Source: Aequorivita aquimaris
GTDB lineage: Bacteria > Bacteroidota > Bacteroidia > Flavobacteriales > Flavobacteriaceae
DNA: 64,000 nt
Assembly (NCBI RefSeq): GCF_001573155.1
Contig: NZ_JRWG01000004.1
Location: forward strand, 1-64,000
Direction of reading: 5' to 3'
The notes beneath the pieces are model-generated. The model made no database searches. It was not told the origin of the DNA and saw only the letters and a list, made by a program, of their open reading frames with translations. Of the stretch, positions 43,568 to 52,312 are shown piece after piece; position 1 is the first letter of the stretch; each line of letters opens with the position of its first letter. Made by a program: the position numbers and the translations under genes.

Positions 43568-44257
43568 CTATTGCTTAACGGAACAGCCTATAGCTTTTGT
43601 TTCCTTTACGGAAACTTCTTTTCCTTCCAAAAGCTCATTTACGGCATTCGCCAAAAATCTTTCCTTTACTTCAGCAGCATTGCGAACGTTATCATCAATG
43701 GCACCAATGTATTTTACAATATTTTTACCGCCTTCCTTTTGAAGCAGATAAACGTGCGGTGTTTTTGTGGCGCCGTATTTTGCATAGATTGTTTGGCTTT
43801 CGTCATATAAATACGGAAAAGTAAACCCAGCTTCTTTTGCTTTTTCTCGCATCAATTCATACGTATCATCTGGCTGAACCTCCGGATTGTTTGGGTTAAT
43901 TGCTATCAAAGGATAGCCTTTCGATTTAAATTCCTTGTCCAACGCAACCATTCTTTCTTCACTAGCTACCGCATACGGACATGTGTTGCACGTAAAAATC
44001 ACAATAAAACCTTTGGCATCTTTATAATCGGAAAGCGAGACCATTTTTCCGTTTACATCCTTCAGTTTAAAATCGGTAGCTTCATCACCGATAGTATATC
44101 CTTTCGTTTCGGTTTCAGAGTTAATTTCCGTGAATTCGGGCTGGACAATTTTGCTAACGGCAAGGTCCCAGCTTTTATCCGTAGATTCGTTTTTACAACT
44201 GCTAAAAGCAATCAATACAAGGGCTGCAAATGATATGCTGGAAAGTATATTTTTCAT
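43568..44257 (-). CDS. Thioredoxin-fold (redoxin) lipoprotein
   Basis: 229 residues. A lipobox (AFSSC) is followed by a peroxiredoxin-like domain: GDEATDFKLKDVNGKMVSLS, then the active site FTCNTCPYAVASEERMV, a CxxC. It closes with GATKTPHVYLLQ carrying the cis-proline. It acts in periplasmic or outer-membrane disulfide or peroxide chemistry. It is 11 bases downstream of a TlpA-like gene and likely in one unit with it. Confidence 0.88.
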   Translation of the reverse strand: MKNILSSISFAALVLIAFSSCKNESTDKSWDLAVSKIVQPEFTEINSETETKGYTIGDEATDFKLKDVNGKMVSLSDYKDAKGFIVIFTCNTCPYAVASEERMVALDKEFKSKGYPLIAINPNNPEVQPDDTYELMREKAKEAGFTFPYLYDESQTIYAKYGATKTPHVYLLQKEGGKNIVKYIGAIDDNVRNAAEVKERFLANAVNELLEGKEVSVKETKAIGCSVKQ

Positions 44258-44268
44258 AATTTAAATTT

Positions 44269-44814
44269 TTATAGAAATGTTTTTAATTCAGCTTCAAGTT
44301 CTTCAAAAGTAAATGATTGTTCGTAAAATTTTCGGTTATCTTTTTTATAAATAATTGTTGCGGGAATGGCACCACTCCATTGAGGTGAAACCTTTGGAAT
44401 CCAACTATTGGCGTCAGAATCATCCAATAACACCACTTCAGATTGTATGTTGTTCTTTTTAATAAAAGGAATTACTTGGCTCTCCAGTTTGTCCGGAAAA
44501 TCAAGGCTAACCAACACTAGTTTCACGTTTTTATCGGAATAGTCCGAAGCCAATTTTTCAAAAGCCGGAAGCTCTTTTATACAGGGTTTGCACCAAGTGG
44601 CCCAAAAGTTAATTACATAAATTGAATCGTTTTTCTTTTGAAGATACTGCCGTTCAAGTTCTTCGAAATTCAAGGAAACAACTTTTTTTGAATTGAAATC
44701 TTCTTTATTAATTGAAAGATCTTCTTTCATTGCAACTTCAGAAGTTGTTTCAGATTTTTTATCCAAACAGCTTTGAAACATCAAAACAAAAAGTATAAGC
44801 GGAAGTAATTTCAT
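44269..44814 (-). CDS. TlpA-like thiol-disulfide oxidoreductase lipoprotein
   Basis: 181 residues. The lipobox is VLMFQSC. The thioredoxin domain has the CxxC motif YVINFWATWCKPCIKELPAF (about 80-99) and cis-proline region QWSGAIPATIIYKK. It reduces or oxidises disulfides in the envelope. It leads a leftward pair with the redoxin lipoprotein, divergent from the trp operon leader. Confidence 0.9.
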   Translation of the reverse strand: MKLLPLILFVLMFQSCLDKKSETTSEVAMKEDLSINKEDFNSKKVVSLNFEELERQYLQKKNDSIYVINFWATWCKPCIKELPAFEKLASDYSDKNVKLVLVSLDFPDKLESQVIPFIKKNNIQSEVVLLDDSDANSWIPKVSPQWSGAIPATIIYKKDNRKFYEQSFTFEELEAELKTFL

Positions 44815-44956
44815 TTGCTAAAAATATTGAAAGTGAAATGATTAAAGCAAACCATTAACGTAAGATTAATAGACTTATTTAGTGCCAAAAAGTTTCATTT
44901 CAGAATTAGAAATTTTAAATTTTTCAATAAAAGAAAACTGTCTTCAAAAAAAATTC

Positions 44957-44964
44957 TATATTTG
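44957..44964 (+). promoter_or_regulatory. trp operon promoter, -7 box
   Basis: TATATTTG matches the Bacteroidota -7 consensus TAnnTTTG exactly and lies 11 bases upstream of the leader-peptide ATG, so the leader mRNA has almost no 5' untranslated part. No strong -33 element is seen. Confidence 0.65.
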
Positions 44965-44975
44965 AACCCGAAACA

Positions 44976-45032
44976 ATGAAAACATTTACACAAAATACTT
45001 GGTGGTGGAAAAACTTACGGAAAACCTCGTGA
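44976..45032 (+). CDS. trpL: trp operon leader peptide
   Basis: An 18-codon open frame, MKTFTQNTWWWKNLRKTS, with three consecutive Trp codons (45000-45008). It lies between the promoter and an intrinsic terminator upstream of trpE. Ribosome stalling at the Trp codons when charged tRNA-Trp is scarce would let transcription continue into trpE. This is the classical attenuation logic. The sequence shows the Trp codons and terminator; the antiterminator fold I could not identify by eye. Confidence 0.85.
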   Translation: MKTFTQNTWWWKNLRKTS

Positions 45033-45060
45033 GCGGAACACCTATAGTATAAAATATACG

Positions 45061-45092
45061 AAAAGGCTTGTCAATCACGACAAGCCTTTTTT
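45061..45092 (+). terminator. trp attenuator terminator
   Basis: AAGGCTTGTC (45063-45072) pairs perfectly with GACAAGCCTT (45079-45088) around a 6-base loop, followed by a T run. It lies 28 bases after the leader-peptide stop and 43 bases before trpE. Confidence 0.88.
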
Positions 45093-45134
45093 CATGCTTG
45101 CGTTAGTGGGCATCGAAGCATTAAGCAATAAAAA

Positions 45135-46547
45135 ATGAAAATAGAAAATAAAAAATATCAGCTAAAAACATATTCAAAAAAACTGTTGGCAGATACGCTC
45201 ACGCCGGTTTCGGTGTATTTGCGGTTGCGCGATAAATTTCCGAACAGCCTTTTGCTGGAAAGCAGCGATTATCACGCTAACGACAACAGTTTTAGCTATA
45301 TCTGCTTTAACCCGATTGCTTCCATAAAAGTGGAGAACGAAACCATTTTTCAAAATTTTCCTGATGGAAAAAGCACAACGCTTGAAATTTCAGAAAAAAC
45401 GAATGTTCCAACTATTTTAGACGAATTTGCCTCCTCTTTTTCTTCGGAAGAAAGTAAGTTTAAATTCATCAACAACGGTCTTTTCGGTTTTATGGCTTTT
45501 GATGCAGTGCGTTATTTTGAAGACATTTCGCTTTCAAAAAAAGAGGAAAATCTTGAAATGCCCGATTTGTTTTATGCAGTTTACCAAAATATAATCGCGA
45601 TAAACCATTTCAACAACGAAGCGTATATTTTTGCCCACTGTTTTGAAGCTGAAAACAATATTCCGCAGATTGAACAGCTATTAAAATCGAAGAGTTTTGC
45701 GGAATATCCTTTTGCGAGAAAAGGCGAACGCACCACAAATTTGAATGATGAAGATTTTAAAGCTCTGGTGCGAAAATGCAAAGAACATTGCCAGCGCGGT
45801 GATGTGTTCCAAATTGTGCCCAGCAAACGGTTTTCACAGAAATTTACGGGTGATGAATTCAACGTTTACAGGGCTTTGCGCAGCGTTAATCCTTCACCCT
45901 ATCTTTTCTATTTTGATTACGGAAATTTTAAAATCTTCGGCAGTTCGCCCGAAGCGCAGTTGGTCGTAAAAGAAAATGCGGCTGAAATTCACCCCATCGC
46001 AGGAACTTTTAAACGAACAGGAAACGACGAACAGGATGCCGAGCTCGCCAAAAAACTTTCCGAAGACAAAAAGGAAAACAGCGAACACGTAATGCTAGTT
46101 GATTTGGCACGAAACGATTTGAGCCGGCACGGCACGAACGTAAAAGTGGAAACCTATCGCGAGGTTCAGTTTTTTTCACACGTAATTCATTTAGTGAGCA
46201 AAGTTACGGCAACGCAAAACCCCGAAACATCAACAATGCAGATTGTTGCAGACACTTTTCCCGCGGGAACTTTGAGCGGCGCACCAAAACATAAAGCGCT
46301 GCAATTGCTGGAAAAATATGAAAACCGAAGTCGAGAATTTTACGGCGGAGCCATCGGGTTTATGGATTTCAGCGGCAATTTTAACCACGCTATTATCATT
46401 CGGTCTTTTGTGAGCAAAAACCATACATTGCATTATCAAGCTGGCGCGGGCGTGGTTTCGGAAAGCAATGAGGAAAACGAATTACAGGAAGTTTATAACA
46501 AATTGGGGGCTTTGACAAAAGCACTGGAATTGGCGGAAAACATATAA
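45135..46547 (+). CDS. trpE: Anthranilate synthase component I
   Basis: 470 residues. The chorismate-binding domain shows the glutamine-amidotransferase-coupled core: CQRGDVFQIVPSKRFSQKF, EIHPIAGTFKRTGNDEQD, SEHVMLVDLARNDLSRHGTN and AGTLSGAPKHKALQLLEKYE. It makes anthranilate from chorismate with ammonia delivered by TrpG. It is the first structural gene of trpEGDCFBA, controlled by the leader attenuator. The N-terminal region has the Trp-feedback pocket type LLESSDYHANDNSF. Confidence 0.96.
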   Translation: MKIENKKYQLKTYSKKLLADTLTPVSVYLRLRDKFPNSLLLESSDYHANDNSFSYICFNPIASIKVENETIFQNFPDGKSTTLEISEKTNVPTILDEFASSFSSEESKFKFINNGLFGFMAFDAVRYFEDISLSKKEENLEMPDLFYAVYQNIIAINHFNNEAYIFAHCFEAENNIPQIEQLLKSKSFAEYPFARKGERTTNLNDEDFKALVRKCKEHCQRGDVFQIVPSKRFSQKFTGDEFNVYRALRSVNPSPYLFYFDYGNFKIFGSSPEAQLVVKENAAEIHPIAGTFKRTGNDEQDAELAKKLSEDKKENSEHVMLVDLARNDLSRHGTNVKVETYREVQFFSHVIHLVSKVTATQNPETSTMQIVADTFPAGTLSGAPKHKALQLLEKYENRSREFYGGAIGFMDFSGNFNHAIIIRSFVSKNHTLHYQAGAGVVSESNEENELQEVYNKLGALTKALELAENI

Positions 46548-46550
46548 GTC

Positions 46551-46648
46551 CCCCAGCCCCAAAGGGGAGCAAAAAATAATAATTCATGAAAGAAGAAATA
46601 AATAAAATTAAAAATCAGGCTCCCTTCCCCCAGGGGGAAGGGCTGGGG
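46551..46648. repeat. Nested inverted repeat across trpE-trpG junction
   Basis: Outer arms CCCCAGCCC (46551-46559)/GGGCTGGGG (46640-46648); then GGGAGC (46565-46570)/GCTCCC (46619-46624); and a tight hairpin CTTCCCCC (46624-46631)/GGGGGAAG (46633-46640). The right half lies inside the trpG frame and is translated as residues 12-22. Confidence 0.8.
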
Positions 46649-47221
46649 AAGAGGATTAAAATATTAGTCATCGACAGCTACGACAGTTTTGTTTATAATC
46701 TGGTCCACTATTTAGAGGAATTGGATTGCGAGGTAACCGTAAAACGAAACGATAAATTCTATTTGGAAGAAGTAGAAAATTACGATAAAATTCTACTTTC
46801 TCCCGGCCCAGGAATTCCCGATGAAGCGGGTTTGCTGAAAGAAGTAATTCAAAAATATGCAACATCAAAACCAATTTTTGGCGTGTGCTTGGGTCAACAA
46901 GCAATTGGTGAAGTTTTCGGTGGAAAGTTGGAAAATTTGAGCAAAGTTTTTCACGGCGTTGCTACAAAAGCAATTATTACTTCCGAAAACGAACCACTTT
47001 TCAAAGGAATTGAAAAGGAATTTGAAATAGGTCGTTACCACAGTTGGGTGGTTTCAAAGGAAGATTTTCCGGAGGTTTTGGAAATAACTTCAGTCGATGA
47101 AAATGGGCAGATTATGTCCCTTCGCCACAAACTTTATGATGTTTGCGGCGTACAATTTCATCCCGAAAGTGTACTGACACCTATGGGGAAACAGATTATT
47201 AAAAATTGGATTGAAAGTTGA
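46586..47221 (+). CDS. trpG: Anthranilate synthase component II (glutamine amidotransferase)
   Basis: 211 residues. The catalytic triad region is intact: Cys in FGVCLGQQAIGEVFGG and His-Glu in GVQFHPESVLTP, with LSPGPGIPDEAG as the oxyanion strand. It supplies ammonia from glutamine to TrpE. The usual family start (ILVIDSYDSFVYNLVHYLEE) is preceded by an extra ~22 residues (from 46586). Half of these are encoded by an interspersed hairpin repeat. There is no later ATG before the conserved part, so the repeat is either translated or bypassed by a non-AUG start. Confidence 0.93.
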   Translation: MKEEINKIKNQAPFPQGEGLGKRIKILVIDSYDSFVYNLVHYLEELDCEVTVKRNDKFYLEEVENYDKILLSPGPGIPDEAGLLKEVIQKYATSKPIFGVCLGQQAIGEVFGGKLENLSKVFHGVATKAIITSENEPLFKGIEKEFEIGRYHSWVVSKEDFPEVLEITSVDENGQIMSLRHKLYDVCGVQFHPESVLTPMGKQIIKNWIES

Positions 47222-47324
47222 GAAAAAGTATTCAGTTTTCAGTCACAGTTCGCAGAATTGCAACTAAACCGATAAACTTTTAAACTTATAAACACATAAA
47301 CTTATCGACTCATCGACTTAAAAA

Positions 47325-48317
47325 ATGAAGCAGATTTTAAACAGATTAATAAACCAAGAAAAACTTAGCAAAACTGAAGCACGAACTGTTCTTGTAAACA
47401 TTTCCGAAGGGAAATACAACCAAAGTCAGATTGCCGCTTTTTTAACGGTTTATATGATGCGAAATGTGAGTTTGGAAGAACTGGAAGGCTTTCGCGATGC
47501 TTTGTTGGACCTGTGTTTGGCGGTAGATTTCAGCGAATACAACACCATCGATTTATGCGGTACGGGCGGTGACGGAAAGAATACGTTTAATATTTCAACA
47601 TTGGCTTCATTTGTTACGGCTGGTGCGGGAGTAAAAGTTACAAAACACGGCAATTACGGAGTTTCATCCGTTAGCGGAAGTAGTAATGTGATGGAAGCGT
47701 TGGGAATAAAATTCAGCAATGAAAAGGATTTTTTAAAGCGTTGTTTGGACGAAGCGGGAATCTGCGTTCTGCATGCGCCACTCTTCCATCCTGCTATGAA
47801 AAATGTTGCACCAATCCGCAAGGAACTGGGCGTTAAAACATTTTTTAATATGCTCGGGCCGATGGTGAATCCAGCCTTTCCAAAAAACCAATTGGTCGGC
47901 GTTTTCGATTTGGAATTGGCACGGATGTACGGCTATCTCTATCAAAAAAGCGAGAAAAATTACGCTGTGCTGCACGCAATGGATGGCTATGATGAAATTT
48001 CGTTAACGGGACCAGTAAAAGTGATTTCAAAAGCTTCGGAAACTATTTTGAATGCTGCAGATTTCGGAGTGAAGCAGATTGAGGAATCTGAAATATTCAG
48101 TGGCGAAACGGTAAAAGCTTCAGCTGAAATATTTTTGAATATTCTCAACGGAAAAGGTACCCAAGCACAAAACAACGTGGTTTGCGCCAATGCAGGAATG
48201 GCGATTTCAGTAGTTGAAAATTGCACTATAAAAGAAGGATTTGAAAAAGCCAAAGAATCTTTGGCTTCTGGCAAAGCTTTGAAATCATTGAAGAAATTGC
48301 AGCAAATATCCGATTGA
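47325..48317 (+). CDS. trpD: Anthranilate phosphoribosyltransferase
   Basis: 330 residues, full length. Binding motifs are LCGTGGDGKNTFNISTLASF (PRPP loop) and GVSSVSGSSNVMEALGI, plus the second magnesium site region. It transfers phosphoribose from PRPP to anthranilate. Third gene of the trp operon, after a 103-base spacer rich in short direct repeats (ataaactt, tcatcgactt). Confidence 0.96.
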   Translation: MKQILNRLINQEKLSKTEARTVLVNISEGKYNQSQIAAFLTVYMMRNVSLEELEGFRDALLDLCLAVDFSEYNTIDLCGTGGDGKNTFNISTLASFVTAGAGVKVTKHGNYGVSSVSGSSNVMEALGIKFSNEKDFLKRCLDEAGICVLHAPLFHPAMKNVAPIRKELGVKTFFNMLGPMVNPAFPKNQLVGVFDLELARMYGYLYQKSEKNYAVLHAMDGYDEISLTGPVKVISKASETILNAADFGVKQIEESEIFSGETVKASAEIFLNILNGKGTQAQNNVVCANAGMAISVVENCTIKEGFEKAKESLASGKALKSLKKLQQISD

Positions 48318-48345
48318 ATCACGACTCAATACTCAATACTCAAAA

Positions 48346-49128
48346 ATGACAATTTTAGATAACATAACAGCCTACAAACAAAAAGAAGTCGCCGCAAAAA
48401 AAGAAGCAATTCCAGTGCGGTTACTCGAAAAATTTCCACTTTTTGCAAAGGAAACCAAATCATTGGCGGAGGCTTTGCGAATTTCCACAACGGGAATTAT
48501 CGCCGAGCACAAACGCCGTTCGCCCAGCAAATCGGTGATTAACGACAAGGTTTTGTTGCCCGAAGTGGTTTCGGGATATGAAAATGCTGGGGCAAAAGGA
48601 ATTTCGGTTTTAACGGATTCCAACTTTTTTGGAGGTTCGCTGGATGATCTTTTGGTTGCCGAAAAAACGGTTTCCATTCCCATTCTCCGGAAGGAATTTA
48701 TCATTGACCCCTATCAGATTTACGAGGCAAAAGCCTTCGGTGCCGATGCTATTTTGTTGATTGCGGCTTGCCTTTCGGCGGAAGAATTGAAACAGTTTTC
48801 GTTTTTGGCGAAAAGCTTAAAACTCGATGTTTTATTGGAAGTTCACAATCTCGAAGATCTTCAAAAATCCCTTTTGCCGAATGTGGATATGATTGGCGTG
48901 AACAACCGGAACTTGAAAAATTTCAAGGTGAATATCGACATCAGCAAAAAGCTTTCCGAAGAAATTCCGGCCGATTTCGTAAAAATTTCCGAAAGCGGAA
49001 TCAGCGATGTGGAAACAATAAAAGAGTTGAGAACCTACGGTTTTGAAGGGTTTTTGATTGGTGAAAATTTTATGAAAACCGAAAATCCCGGCGAAACGGC
49101 CAAACAATTTATTCAAAATTTAAGATGA
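48346..49128 (+). CDS. trpC: Indole-3-glycerol-phosphate synthase
   Basis: 260 residues, a TIM barrel. Key features are IIAEHKRRSPSKSVI (catalytic Lys), GAKGISVLTDSNFFGGSLDD, PILRKEFIIDPYQIYEA and MIGVNNRNLKNF, then VKISESGISDVE. It closes the indole ring with loss of CO2. Its stop overlaps the start of trpF by four bases (ATGA). Confidence 0.96.
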   Translation: MTILDNITAYKQKEVAAKKEAIPVRLLEKFPLFAKETKSLAEALRISTTGIIAEHKRRSPSKSVINDKVLLPEVVSGYENAGAKGISVLTDSNFFGGSLDDLLVAEKTVSIPILRKEFIIDPYQIYEAKAFGADAILLIAACLSAEELKQFSFLAKSLKLDVLLEVHNLEDLQKSLLPNVDMIGVNNRNLKNFKVNIDISKKLSEEIPADFVKISESGISDVETIKELRTYGFEGFLIGENFMKTENPGETAKQFIQNLR

Positions 49129-49769
49129 AACCACTTTTAAAGATTTGCGGAATGAAACACAACATCACTGAAGTCACAAAACTTCAGCCCGATTATTTAG
49201 GTTTTGTTTTTTATGAAAAAAGTCCGCGTTATTTTGAAGGGGAAATTCCTTCGCTATCGCTCGGAATTAAAAAGGTTGGGGTTTTTGTGGATGAAAAGAT
49301 TTCAAAAGTGATTGATTTGTGCAAAAAATATTCTTTGGACGTAATCCAGCTTCACGGTAACGAAACGAAAGAATATGTCCTCGACTTGCAGGGTTATCTC
49401 ACTTTGCTTTATCCCGATGTACTGGTGTGGAAGGCTTTTAGCGTTGACGAAGAATTCGATTTCAGCGAAATAAAAATTTTTGAAAATAAAGTGGATGCGT
49501 TTCTTTTTGACACAAAAGGAAAAGAAAAAGGCGGAAACGGTTATACTTTTAATTGGGAAATTTTAAAAAATTATCCATCGAAAAAGCCTTTTATTCTTAG
49601 TGGTGGAATTGGTTTGGAAGAAGTTGATCCATTGAGAGAAATACTAAAAACAGACCTTCCCATTCACGCAATTGATGTGAACAGCAAATTTGAAACTGCA
49701 CCTGGTTTAAAGGATGCAGTTCTCCTGCAAGGTTTCAAAAACCTTGTAGGTATAAACAGAAACTTATGA
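49125..49769 (+). CDS. trpF: Phosphoribosylanthranilate isomerase
   Basis: 214 residues, a TIM barrel. The catalytic Cys is in [14 protein letters not shown], and the general acid Asp is at [14 protein letters not shown]. The phosphate site is [14 protein letters not shown] and [15 protein letters not shown]. The last ~14 residues ([14 protein letters not shown]) are encoded by a hairpin repeat (49724-49750) rather than a normal family tail. It overlaps trpB by four bases. Confidence 0.95.
   Translation: MKPLLKICGMKHNITEVTKLQPDYLGFVFYEKSPRYFEGEIPSLSLGIKKVGVFVDEKISKVIDLCKKYSLDVIQLHGNETKEYVLDLQGYLTLLYPDVLVWKAFSVDEEFDFSEIKIFENKVDAFLFDTKGKEKGGNGYTFNWEILKNYPSKKPFILSGGIGLEEVDPLREILKTDLPIHAIDVNSKFETAPGLKDAVLLQGFKNLVGINRNL
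49724..49750. repeat. Hairpin repeat inside the 3' end of trpF
   Basis: CCTGCAAGGTTT (49724-49735) and AAACCTTGTAGG (49739-49750) pair except for one G-T wobble, with a three-base loop. The right arm followed by TATAA matches the interspersed repeat at 27778-27819. Confidence 0.75.
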
Positions 49770-50983
49770 AATTAAACAAACAGATTCCTTCGGCTGTGTC
49801 TCGGAATTATAACGTAAACGAAAAGGGGTACTACGGCGATTTTGGCGGCGCGTATATTCCCGAAATGTTGTACCCAAACGTGGAGGAACTTCGGCAGAAT
49901 TATTTAAAAATTATGGCCGAGGAATCTTTTCAAAAGGAATTCCGACAATTGCTGAAAGATTATGTGGGGCGACCTACTCCACTGTATTTTGCAAAGCGTC
50001 TTTCGGAAAAATACAGTACTAAAATTTATTTAAAACGCGAAGACCTCTGCCACACGGGGGCGCACAAAGTGAACAACACCATCGGCCAGATTTTAATGGC
50101 TAAACGGTTGGGCAAAACACGAATCATTGCGGAAACTGGCGCGGGCCAACACGGCGTAGCAACCGCAACGGTGTGTGCTTTGATGGGTTTGGAATGCATT
50201 GTTTTTATGGGCGAAATCGACATAAAACGCCAAGCGCCAAACGTAGCCCGAATGAAAATGCTGGGCGCGAAAGTGGTTCCCGCAACAAGCGGCAGTAAAA
50301 CCCTGAAAGACGCCACAAACGAAGCCATCCGCGATTGGATAAACAATCCTTTGGACACACATTATATTATCGGCAGCGTGGTTGGCCCGCATCCGTACCC
50401 CGATATGGTGGCGCGGTTTCAAAGCGTGATTTCAGAAGAAATAAAAACACAACTGAAAGAGAAGGAAGGATGCGAAAACCCTGATTTTGTCGTGGCTTGC
50501 GTAGGAGGCGGCAGTAATGCTGCCGGGGCTTTTTATCACTATTTGAACGAACCGGAAGTTGGAATAATCGCTGTGGAAGCTGCTGGAAAAGGAATTGACA
50601 GTGGCGAAAGCGCCGCAACCTCGGTTTTGGGAAAAGTGGGGATTATCCACGGAAGCAAAACACTGTTGATGCAAACCGCGGACGGACAAATTACCGAGCC
50701 CTACTCTATCTCGGCAGGTTTGGATTATCCCGGCATAGGCCCAATGCACGCCCATCTTTTTGCAAGCGGACGTGGTGAATTTATTTCGATAACCGACGAC
50801 GACGCAATGAAGGCAGGTTTAGAACTTTGCAAATTTGAAGGCATTATTCCTGCCATTGAAAGCAGCCATGCTCTGGCAATTTTTGAAACCAGAAAATTCA
50901 AAAAAGATGATGTGGTTGTAGTGAATTTGAGCGGACGCGGGGATAAAGATTTGGATACGTACATTAAATATTTTAACCTGTAA
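49766..50983 (+). CDS. trpB: Tryptophan synthase beta chain
   Basis: 405 residues. The PLP lysine lies in [19 protein letters not shown], the phosphate-binding glycines in [16 protein letters not shown], and [17 protein letters not shown] is conserved. It condenses indole with serine. Forms the complex with TrpA, encoded 45 bases downstream beyond a hairpin. Confidence 0.97.
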   Translation: MKLNKQIPSAVSRNYNVNEKGYYGDFGGAYIPEMLYPNVEELRQNYLKIMAEESFQKEFRQLLKDYVGRPTPLYFAKRLSEKYSTKIYLKREDLCHTGAHKVNNTIGQILMAKRLGKTRIIAETGAGQHGVATATVCALMGLECIVFMGEIDIKRQAPNVARMKMLGAKVVPATSGSKTLKDATNEAIRDWINNPLDTHYIIGSVVGPHPYPDMVARFQSVISEEIKTQLKEKEGCENPDFVVACVGGGSNAAGAFYHYLNEPEVGIIAVEAAGKGIDSGESAATSVLGKVGIIHGSKTLLMQTADGQITEPYSISAGLDYPGIGPMHAHLFASGRGEFISITDDDAMKAGLELCKFEGIIPAIESSHALAIFETRKFKKDDVVVVNLSGRGDKDLDTYIKYFNL

Positions 50984-50990
50984 TTAAGAC

Positions 50991-51015
50991 CTCACAGGTT
51001 TCAAAAACCTGTGAG
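50991..51015. repeat. Hairpin between trpB and trpA
   Basis: CTCACAGGTTT (50991-51001) and AAACCTGTGAG (51005-51015) form a perfect 11-bp stem with a CAA loop, 8 bases after the trpB stop and 13 bases before the trpA start. There is no T-run, so it is more likely a repeat with an RNA-processing or translational effect than a terminator. Confidence 0.8.
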
Positions 51016-51028
51016 CTATTTCTATATT

Positions 51029-51796
51029 ATGAACAGAATTCAAAGTAAACTTTCAGAAGACAAAAAACTGCTTTCCATATATTTTACCGCAGGCTATCCA
51101 AAAGTAAACGACACGGTTGAAATACTTCAGCAATTGGAAAAAAGTGGAGTCGATATTGTGGAAATCGGTTTGCCCTTTAGCGACCCTTTGGCGGATGGGC
51201 ATACCATTCAAGCCAGTTCGCAAACGGCTTTAAAAAATGGCATGACTACCGATTTGCTTTTTCGGCAATTGAAAGACATCCGAAAAACGGTTTCCATGCC
51301 GTTGATTTTGATGGGATATTTCAATCCCGTGCTTCAATTCGGGGTGGAAAATTTCTGTAAAAAATGTGCTGAAATTGGTATTGACGGCTTGATTCTTCCC
51401 GATCTTCCTTTGGCGGAATATGAGGAACATTATGCCGAAATTTTCAGAAAATACAATCTTATAAACATCTTTTTGATAACGCCCCAGACTTCCGAAGAAC
51501 GCATCCGGCAGATTGACGCAGCTTCCGAAGGCTTTATTTATATGGTGAGCAGCGCGAGTGTTACCGGAAGCTCTTCAGGTTTTGGGGAGGAACAGGAAGC
51601 TTATTTTAAAAGGATTGCTTCGCTTTCACTTAAAAATCCACAGATTATTGGGTTTGGAATAAACAATTCCGAAACATTTCAGCAAGCAACAAAACATGCC
51701 AAAGGGGCAATCATTGGCAGTGCCTTTATAAAAATGCTTTCGGAAGAAGGAATAACCGGAATTTCAGCATTTATAAGCGCTATCCGCAAGGTTTAA
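51029..51796 (+). CDS. trpA: Tryptophan synthase alpha chain
   Basis: 255 residues from the ATG at 51029. The GTG at 51011 would start inside the hairpin arm. The active site Glu is in GVDIVEIGLPFSDPLADG, and the Asp is in GIDGLILPDLPLAEY. The phosphate site is FIYMVSSASVTGSSSG. It cleaves indole-glycerol phosphate to indole. Last gene of the operon. Confidence 0.96.
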   Translation: MNRIQSKLSEDKKLLSIYFTAGYPKVNDTVEILQQLEKSGVDIVEIGLPFSDPLADGHTIQASSQTALKNGMTTDLLFRQLKDIRKTVSMPLILMGYFNPVLQFGVENFCKKCAEIGIDGLILPDLPLAEYEEHYAEIFRKYNLINIFLITPQTSEERIRQIDAASEGFIYMVSSASVTGSSSGFGEEQEAYFKRIASLSLKNPQIIGFGINNSETFQQATKHAKGAIIGSAFIKMLSEEGITGISAFISAIRKV

Positions 51797-51881
51797 CCAT
51801 TCTTTAGCAAGGGTTTAAGGGAATTTGTGATTTGGTTTTTCTATTTTATATGTTCAATTAAAAACGAAAAATAGAACTATT

Positions 51882-52010
51882 ATGGAAAAGAAATTTGAAA
51901 GAAAGACAGAACAAAAACATCCCACAAACCCAACGGGAAATACCAATCAAAAGACCAATGAGTTTGACATAGATGAGAAAACCATCAAAAAACAACAAAA
52001 TAAGAAGTAA
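51882..52010 (+). CDS. Very small basic/polar protein
   Basis: 42 residues, opening MEKKFERKTEQKHPTNPTGN, highly polar with no hydrophobic core. Its TAA shares one base with the ATG of the bTHX gene (TAATG), which argues for translational coupling and for real coding. It could be disordered and nucleic-acid binding. I do not recognise the family. Confidence 0.6.
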   Translation: MEKKFERKTEQKHPTNPTGNTNQKTNEFDIDEKTIKKQQNKK

Positions 52011-52141
52011 TGGGCAAAGGTGACAAAAAAACAAAACGGGGCAAGATTAGCATTGGCAGTTTCGGCAAATTACGGCCGAAACGAAAAAAGTTTAACGTGC
52101 GCCCAAAACCAACCAAGGACGCCCAAATTAAAGAAACTTAA
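52010..52141 (+). CDS. Small ribosomal subunit protein bTHX
   Basis: 43 residues beginning MGKGDKKTKRGKISIGSFGK, the characteristic start of bTHX/Thx, a tiny basic protein lodged at the top of the 30S head. It is lysine/arginine-rich throughout (LRPKRKKFNVRPKPTKDAQ). It starts on the last base of the preceding 42-codon gene and is followed by a strong terminator. Confidence 0.88.
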   Translation: MGKGDKKTKRGKISIGSFGKLRPKRKKFNVRPKPTKDAQIKET

Positions 52142-52170
52142 AATAGATTGATTTTCGTTTTAAGTTGAAT

Positions 52171-52215
52171 AAAAAGGTTTTTGAGAACAGATTTTAGTTC
52201 TTAAAAACCTTTTTT
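52171..52215 (+). terminator. Intrinsic terminator after bTHX
   Basis: AAAAAGGTTTTTGAGAAC (52171-52188) and GTTCTTAAAAACCTTTTT (52198-52215) pair with one wobble, ending in a T run. Confidence 0.88.
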
Positions 52216-52282
52216 AATGCCAATAATCGTCAATAAAACAATTTTTTTAGGAATTACCCCTTCGGGGGCTAGGGGGCTTCAC

Positions 52283-52290
52283 TATCTTTG
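52283..52290 (+). promoter_or_regulatory. -7 box for HMG-CoA reductase operon
   Basis: TATCTTTG matches TAnnTTTG and lies 22 bases before the start codon at 52313. An interspersed CCTTCGGGGG-type repeat lies just upstream. Confidence 0.6.
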
Positions 52291-52312
52291 CAACCAAATG
52301 ATATTTACGTAA

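Noticed and set aside
50991..51015. Terminator between trpB and trpA
   Set aside because: The stem is perfect, but no T-run follows and trpA begins 13 bases later. It belongs to an interspersed repeat type.
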